From NCBI RefSeq assembly GCF_020497125.1, contig NC_059081.1, forward strand, positions 15,533,105 to 15,597,104: 64,000 bases of DNA, in the 5' to 3' direction. Made by a program: the position numbers and the translations under genes. This document shows positions 56,701-64,000 of the stretch, piece by piece. The notes beneath the pieces are model-generated. The model was not told the DNA's origin and did not search any database. It saw only the letters and a program-made list of their open reading frames with translations. The stretch's first letter is position 1. The number at the start of each line of letters is the position of its first letter. The stretch comes from Mauremys mutica. Lineage: Eukaryota > Chordata > Testudines > Geoemydidae.

Positions 56701-57330
56701 ACAAGGCTGATATAATTGGCAGAGCCCTTTGGAGACTTTTTAAAAAAATTGGTGTCACATTAGCTATCCTCTAGTCATTTGGTACAGAAGCTGATTTAAA
56801 TGAGAGGTTACATATCACAGTTCATAGTTCTTCAAATTCATATTTGAGTTCCTTCAGAACTCTTAGGTGAATACCATCTGGTCCTGGTGACTTATTGCTG
56901 TTTAATTCATCAATTTGTTCCAAAACCTCCTCTAATGACACCTCAATCTGGGACAGTTCCTCACAATTGTCACCTACAAAGAATGGCTCACTTTTGGGAA
57001 TCTCCCTCACATCCTCAGCCGTGAAGACTGATGCAAAGAATTCATTTAGTTTCTCCCCAAAGGCCTCATCTTCCTTGGGTGCTCCTTTAGCATCTCGATC
57101 ATCTGGTGGTCCCACTGGTTGTTTAGCAGGCTTCCTGCTTCTGAGGTACTTTAAAAAAAATGCTGTTACTTTTTTGAGTCTTTGGCTAGCTGTTCTTCGA
57201 ATTCTTTTTTGGCCTTCCTAATTATATTTTTACACCTCACTTGCCAGAGTTTATGCTCTTTTCTATTTTCCTCAATAGCATTTAACTTCCACTTTTAAAA
57301 GGATGTTTGCTTGTTTGTTGCCTCTAACTG
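56701..57330 (-). pseudogene. CR1/L3-group LINE fragment
   Basis: The minus-strand frame 57115-56822 contains FGEKLNEFFASVFTAEDV, LEEVLEQIDELNSNKSPGPD and GIHLRVLKEL, the linker and first RT block of a CR1-group LINE. It differs from the turtle-type CR1 copies elsewhere in the window (which read KLDEHKSMGPDALHPRVLKE), so it belongs to an older subfamily. Broken on both sides. Confidence 0.75.
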
Positions 57331-57427
57331 CTTCTTTTACTTTGTTGTTTAGCAACGATGGCACTCTTTTTTGGTCATCTTACTATGTTTTTTTAATTCG
57401 GAGTATAAATCACTGGCAGCAGCTTAT

Positions 57428-57851
57428 AGGATACATGTAGCAGTGAAAAGCAGGCAGCAACCACACTGCAGAGTGTAGCTACACAGATCAGTGAAAGGCT
57501 TTTGCAGGTGGGGAGATGCCAGGGCCTTTTCCTGCTGTCTCTTCCCTGCCAGTCTTTCCTGTGATGGGGAAAGGCTTCAGTAGCCGTCCCTGTGCTGGAC
57601 TTTTTCCTTGCAGCAAGGAAAGGCTCCTGCAGTGAGACACTACACTGCTAAAAACAACAGTGTAGATGAGGGAGGTGCTGCTTGGGCACGTAGAGAGGTG
57701 TGCAGGGCACACACCCAGAGGGTGCAGATGTGTTTTTACTCCACTCATCTAAGCAGTGCCTCACCATCCACACTATTTATACCTGTGCTAGGGGTGTGTA
57801 GTGTATGTACGCTACACGCTGCCATAAGGAGTGTGCAGTGTAGATGTACCC
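57428..57851. repeat. Possible MITE
   Basis: GGATACATGTAGCAGTG at the left and (inward) GGGTACATCTACACTGCAC at the right look like imperfect inverted ends. I found no target duplication. Core contains GGAAAGGCT repeats. Confidence 0.35.
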
Positions 57852-59334
57852 GAAGGGATCCATGGGGCAGGACCATCACCAGAGTCTGCTATGTTCTACC
57901 TTAGGGACCAGGAAGCATTAGCAGGGTAGGGAGCCAGGCATGCCATCAATAGTTTTGAAAAGAGAACCTTTGTTTTGTCCGGGTTCTTTATTAGGGTTGG
58001 GCCCTAATTCACCACTGCCTGAAGCATCAAACAACAATGCTCTGTATTCTGTGACTCTTAATGGGGGAATAACAAAGCACAAGCGGCCAAAATAGCCAGC
58101 AGCACTGCAGGTCTTAGCATACTCAAGATACCACTTGGCACTTACCTAACACAGCTACCATTAGGTCTTGAGGCACTTTACAAACCAAGGAAATTCATTA
58201 TCTGTATTAATACAGATATCTCCCTGCATCTCACTTTCTTTACGAAATTTACCCATTATCATCAAGTTATCCAGTGTGAGAGCTAAAATTAGATATCATG
58301 TCTCTCTATTCCTGAGACCACTGGATCACATTTCCACATATCTACTAACTGAACAAACTTGCTGTCATAGGTTACTGCTTAATTAGAAGTCACAGTTGCC
58401 CCAGAGTTGAGTTATAAACCACCACATGGAAGAATTTAGATTCCTGGTTTCACTAAATTGACAAATGAAACACAATCTACAAAGGTAAAAAAAAAAAAAA
58501 CTAATCCCAAACAGTAGTTATAGAAAGGACACATTGAAAGGGATTGAACTCCGTTCATGTGGAATTATACGCTATTGGTTAGATGTATAGTAAAATACCA
58601 GTTAAGTTCTGTCACCTCATTAAACAAACAATGACATTACTGTTCTTTAAGTGCTACAGGGAAGTGCAACTAGGCTACTAATATGATCGTTTTAACTCTC
58701 TTCCTAGCTCCTAACCAGTCGTCTTAAATGCATATCGCCTACAGCAGTATAAATAAGATGTATGCTCTTATTTACCAAAATACCAAAAGCTGATGTTATG
58801 TGGATAACATTATAATACATTGCTAGCGATTCTCCACTCCTAAACACAGCACAGATGATAGCACACACAGCATAACAAGCAGCTAAAGGCAAGAGATAGA
58901 AGTGGGGAATGAAAAGGCAGATTATGCTAATAGGAGCTCAATATTAAGCTGATGTAAATCAGGAGAACTCCACCAGCTGAGGGTCTAGCCCTAAATTTTG
59001 ACTGAAAGAACAAATCATTAGTACAACTTTTGGGGAAAGACTGGTGAGAAATAGATATTCAGTGAATTATTTAATAGGCAATTGAGTACCATCCTCAGAA
59101 GAAATATTGGGAGGGCAAGTCTCATGGCCTGTTTGTTTTGTTTTCACTAAAGACACCACTAAATTGTCTTGTAGACAAAAAGAGAGAAGGACAGGATGAA
59201 AAGAGCAAGAGAGAGAGAAAATTGGACATACTGGACCAGATTCTGATTGTATTTATACAGAGAAGAGGACAGATTTAAAACATTGCAAATGAGATCTGAA
59301 TTTTCTCCAATGAAAAGAAAACAGGATAAGAGAA
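57852..59334. other. Intron, nothing recognised
   Basis: Poly(A) run at about 58487-58500. No gene. Confidence 0.55.
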
Positions 59335-59337
59335 TAA

Positions 59338-59631
59338 GGCTGTGTCTACACTATGGGGGTAAGTCAACCTAAGTTACACAACTCCAGTTACGTGAATAAC
59401 GCAGCTGGAGTCGACGTACCTTAGGTCGACTTACTGTGGTGTCTACACCACGCCGGGTCAACAGAAGACGCTCTCCCATTGACTTACCTTATGCTTCTCA
59501 TTCCCATGAGTACTGCAGTTGACGGGGGAGCAATCTGCAGTCAATTTAGCAGGTCTTCACTAGACCCATTAAATTGATTGCCTGTGCATCGATCACAGCA
59601 GTGTTGATTCCCGGTAAATGTAGACATTCCC
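59338..59631. mobile_element. Harbinger-type MITE, 294 bp
   Basis: TAA duplication at 59335-59337 and 59632-59634. Inward ends GGCTGTGTCTACACTATG and GGGAATGTCTACATTTACC resemble the ends of the full Harbinger at 6686. Internal hairpin GGTCGACTTAC / GTAAGTCAACC-like repeats. No ORF. Confidence 0.75.
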
Positions 59632-59634
59632 TAA

Positions 59635-61185
59635 GAATATAGACAAAGTAAGTGCAATTGAAAAGAGAGAGAGTGAGAGAGTCTGTGAGCAAATGTGTAG
59701 GCAAGATCTATGGAATCCTCTCACTCAACCATACACAGTGAGTGGAGCTCACTGGCTGCAGCAAAGAGTAAATGAGTCTTAAAGGGTGTGGCACCACATG
59801 CACTCCTGCTACATGCCTGAGAACTTCATGACGCACAGTGCCTCCTGGAGATTCCATTGGGGGACAGTGGGGTCTGCATTGCCCCCAGCCTGGGACACTG
59901 CTTAAAGGGAAAGGAGAATGGAAACATGATTATGGAAATATGAAGTTATGACTTTTTTTTTATTTAGAAAACCCACAAAGTGGGGCCAGAGCAAGTGGAA
60001 GAGGAGAGAAATATCTATATTATTCTAACAGATGGCACAGGGAGTGCATCACCTATGTGTATGGAGCAGGCCTGGCAGAGAGACTATGCCTCCTGAGGCT
60101 AATCCCTTCTGGTACTCCCCCAAAATGGTGCAGCTCCCCAAGGCTCCCTACACTATTCTTATGCCAATTACAATCTATCCCTTAATATGCAAATTACAAT
60201 CTGTGTAGAAAGAACAGTCCTTTGTATTCCCCATCGTTTTATTGGAGGAAAGAGGTTTATTTGCTCTTGATAGTATGCGGTAGAAAAGAAGATTCATAAT
60301 TATTAATGTTCTCCTATGACTTTGTCAGTAAAATAGTCTCCTTAATATCACATTTCTGAACACAGTACTTGAAAAGTGTAATAAAACTCAGCTCTCACAA
60401 ATCTTTCTTCCATTAAGAAAAGCCATTTTACAAACATTTTTCTACCTTTAGTGTCACAAAAGATATAATCACTATCTTATTGGCAATGTATCCACCCCTT
60501 AAACATTATTGCATTATCGAGTCACACTCAGTGGTCTTGTTTTTTATTTAGCTCATATCAAGGAACAAAACATATCATTGGTGCTAGAAAAAAGAAACAT
60601 AAATCCCATTTTATTACCTCGACAAAGATGGGCATATGACCATTTAATCTTTTCCAAACTTTTTGAAATGCAGAATTCTAAGAAAACTTCTATGGGCTGA
60701 ATGTGAATTTCAGTGGAACTGGACACCTCACATACTGCTCTTGTTGGAGTTTTCTGCATTTCTGATAACAAAGTAGTTTCAGTGTGACTGCACATTCTAT
60801 CTCCACGGTATAGTCTGCCAATTCCATGATTTTGGAATTATGCAAAAGTTAAATTCACACAGCATTTCAAGTTTCACTATACTTCAGATACCAGTGTGAA
60901 TCAACACCAGCCTTATAAGTGTGGATATTTGAACTGCCAGTTAGATAATGATTAATTAAAGACACAGGAAATTGATTTAAAAAAAACAACAACTTTGGTA
61001 TAACATTAATTTAAATAAAAAATCTATTCCAGTTACTTCTCACTTATCTAAGATATTTGGGTATTGCCGGCCATTAAAAAGGAGCAGAAACTTGTAGGAA
61101 AGTTTATGGAGCTATGGGGTCTTACAAGGTTCCTCTTCATTTTCCGATGGCGGACAAGTGAGACCAGCTCAGGCTTTCAAGCATC
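59635..61185. other. Intron, nothing recognised
   Basis: No supported feature. Confidence 0.55.
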
Positions 61186-61620
61186 ATGCTGAAAAGAAGA
61201 ATGTTCCTTGATTGTGGTTCAGATAAGCTTACCCCCACCTTCACTTCTGCTCTTATTCTCCCTTATACTCCCCTCTTGCTCCCTATCCTTTCCCATTCCT
61301 GTGCCTTACCGGTCCCTTTGTCTCCTACTTCCCATTTGCTTTCATGCTGCCCTCTATGTCTGGAACAGTTTCCAGTTGCTTGCCTATGAAAAATCCTTCA
61401 AACCCTTCTTAAATCCCCACCTCTTAAAGTAATGCCTCTGACCAGTTTAACAGTAACCCCCTCACCATCCTTTACCTGAACTGTTGCTTAAGTGTTTGGT
61501 CCTGCATTTGCATCCCCTTACCTGGATAGTAAATTCTATATGGTACGCAATCTCTTTATGGTATCCATGATAATAAAGCATCAAGTAAATTTCCAGAGCT
61601 GTACAAATTATTTTTATTAC
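61186..61620 (+). pseudogene. Possible L2-like LINE 3' fragment
   Basis: LYVWNSFQLLAYEKSFKPFL followed by NPHLLK and a stop resembles the C-terminus of L2-group ORF2 (LWNSLP...FKxxLKxHLF), then an AT-rich 3' region ending CAGAGCTGTACAAATTATTT. Too diverged for certainty. Confidence 0.35.
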
Positions 61621-64000
61621 ATGTATTTTTAACAACTACTACTACTTCTGGATCTAACAAGAGTATCTTCCTCTGTTAGCCATCTCTTAAGTGAAGGAGC
61701 CTGGTTACCTAAGTGCACTTCCTCAAGTTACAATTCAAGCAGAAACTCCTTATTAGCCTGGTTTACAACACAAGCAAATTCACTGCACTTTCACACCACG
61801 GGGTGCTAGGACTCCATGGTGTGGTCTAGTTGGGAAGCCAACAACTCATGTCTCTATTTGGCTTGCTGAAGTACAGAGAAAATACCACCTATTCATCCCC
61901 ATGAATCAGACTCTGCAACCTTAATTATACACTATATTTACAATGAAAGTTCCTACAATTCTATGAATATGATCAAACGCAGGTAAGATTAAGAATTTAT
62001 AATATGATTTTTGTCATGAGTGCATCAGAAAATATCATTTATAAGTCAAAGAATCAAGAAGCCAATTTTGAGGTTGGCAACAAAAAACATAACTCCCCAC
62101 CCAAAAACACAAAATGACCTTGATCATAGCAGAGTTCAATTTCGAAAGGTTCAACACAGTATAGCTATGGCTTTATATCAGCCCAATATGATGACTGCAT
62201 GGAAACTGTGCTTTATGCACATTTTAGAGACAGATGATATGAAAAGTAACAAACAGTTTTGTTAAGGATAGAGTTTACAGTAATGAAACCACATAGCAGA
62301 TCCTGAACAGATACTCTGAGATCAGTAGGTTTCTATTGAGAATCAGTTCTTATTTGGAAAGTAGTATAAACAATGTTATCTGCTATGAAGCTATCATCAG
62401 AGGTCAACTCATTCCAGCATGATTTGAAGTTAGACAACAGAAACCAAGTATTAGTAATTTTTAGAAATTTCATTTATCACCTCACCTATGTGACAGATGC
62501 ATTGTAAAAGCTACAACCAGGTCCACATTCCTAATGCATAAAAATAAAAGGATCAGTGATTTGGCAAACTTTTTAAAAAATCTGAAAAGCAGCAGAAATT
62601 AGGTCCCTTTGCCAAAGTTTACAGATTTGAAATCAGCCTAGTGTACTCATCTATTTATTTTATGATACAGGCACAATGATCACTTTTTAACAAAATCTGA
62701 AATATTCCCTCCAGATACCCGAATATGAACTTTCAGATGTAAAATTTGGTAGAAGTCACTAAATGACAATGCAGATAACAGTGGGGGGAAATGTTTTGAT
62801 TCTGGCCAAATGTCCTGTTTTTGGCAGGAAACTCCAGCTTTCGGGGGTCAGCCTCCCACCTGCTGTATGGCAAGAAAATGTCCCTGGAAAGCTCTCCTCT
62901 GGTGTTCTACCTCCCCTCCATCTGACACAGGATAAAACAGAATGGATTCAACACTTGTAATAGCATGTTACTGCTTTTGCTTTACAGCACCCCACCAAGG
63001 TATCTGAGCGTGGGTTCTTTCTTCCTATGCTTGGCCCTGACAGAAGTCTTGTATAGCCAGTGTTTTTTAGGTTCCCCACCCCTTCATTCTGTTTACCATC
63101 ACTTTTTTTCTCCTTTCATGTACAATCTTCCCTTTAAACATCTCAGACGTGGTTTAATCTGTGGCAATCGGTGTTTGCCACCATACCACCAGCATAATTT
63201 CTTTTTCTGTTTTTCAAGTAAAGAGCTTCCAACGAGCTCACCCAGAACACACACATAGACTACCTGACTTCTCCCTTATATATTCTGGAGAATATGATTA
63301 TTTCCCAGGTTTCCAATAGACATAAACCAAAAATGTTAAAGTGCTGCTAAATAATACATACAATATTAAGAGGCAAAGTAAAGTAGCAAATCAAGCCATT
63401 TTATCTTTAACAAGGACTTATAAAAATTTTCATAACAAAGTATACCCCAAATGTTCCACCATGGTCACATGAAGAATATACATATAGTCATTTTTGGTTG
63501 ATGGGTGTGAAATATCAATTATATAAGAAATGCATCTAGAATAGTCTTCAATCCTGCAATAGGAGACAGTATACACTTAGATATTACTCAAAGTGGAGCA
63601 GATGTCCTTTGCAATTCTACATGCTATTATGTCCCTATAGCCCAGGTACATTTCACAGGCACTCAAACACCTGGAAAACATAGCAAAGGTATCATGCATA
63701 ATTATATCTTAGTTATGACTGTTAAAAGAAAAGACCTCTAATAATTAATTCAAATGACTGAGTCACTCTTTAGTCGAAAATATAAACCACATTATGCAGA
63801 AGTTAGCAACATTTATATGTTTAATTATTAACATTAAATATAATATTTATAAAATTCTGAGAAGTTCAGTTAATTAAACCTCCCCCCCCCCCACACACAC
63901 ACCAGAATGATAACTGACCATGATGGAAGATTGTTCATTAAAAGTGAACTACCAATGTGAAATCTACAGGTCTGCATATGTCAGTTTGCAGGTAGAGAAG
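61621..64000. other. Intron, nothing recognised
   Basis: AT-rich; a C-run plus (CA)n at about 63882-63902. Short frames only, without family resemblance. Confidence 0.55.

Overview
This is vertebrate nuclear DNA, most likely from a cryptodiran turtle. The main evidence is the repeat content: a tRNA-headed SINE with a CR1 tail (the tortoise type, two copies), several CR1 LINEs, a Harbinger DNA transposon, hAT/Tigger/piggyBac-like MITEs and retroviral solo LTRs. No bacterial operon, CRISPR array, tRNA or rRNA gene was seen. Identifications of repeat families are from memory of the families and were not searched.

The only host coding sequence I can support is one 115-bp exon on the minus strand (17299-17413). 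It encodes the signal-anchor helix of DPP10, the catalytically dead dipeptidyl-peptidase-like subunit of Kv4 channels. The rest of the window is therefore intron on either side of that exon, plus the transposable elements that have piled up there.

Layout. 0.7-2.8 kb: decayed RTE LINE (+) carrying insertions of a Penelope-type retroposon with a hammerhead-ribozyme-like core. 3.6-13.1 kb: one old CR1 LINE (-), cut open by a 1,027-bp solo LTR (4667-5693, CCAAC duplication) and by a complete 4,772-bp Harbinger element (6686-11457). The Harbinger has an uninterrupted 404-aa DDE transposase, a convergent two-exon Myb/SANT-like gene that is frameshifted, and a third ORF of unknown function. 14.1-17.15 kb: CR1 (+) with nearly complete ORF2, ending about 150 bp from the DPP10 exon. 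17.4-41 kb: mostly plain intron with SINEs, small MITEs, L2-like and CR1 fragments and a 405-bp solo LTR. 41.1-45.2 kb: Tigger-like MITE, then a CR1 split by a 2.15-kb hAT-type element. 46.5-51.6 kb: a degenerate endogenous retrovirus with a hAT MITE in its 5' LTR and a solo LTR of another family in its gag region; that solo LTR itself holds a third element with a large palindrome. 52-64 kb: hAT remnant, a 734-bp Tigger-like element with a GC-rich core, a CR1/L3-like fragment, a Harbinger MITE and plain AT-rich intron.

The elements do not form a pathway with the host gene. Within the Harbinger, the transposase (cutting) and the Myb-like protein (end binding) are the expected two-protein system. 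The nesting gives a relative order of insertion at several places.
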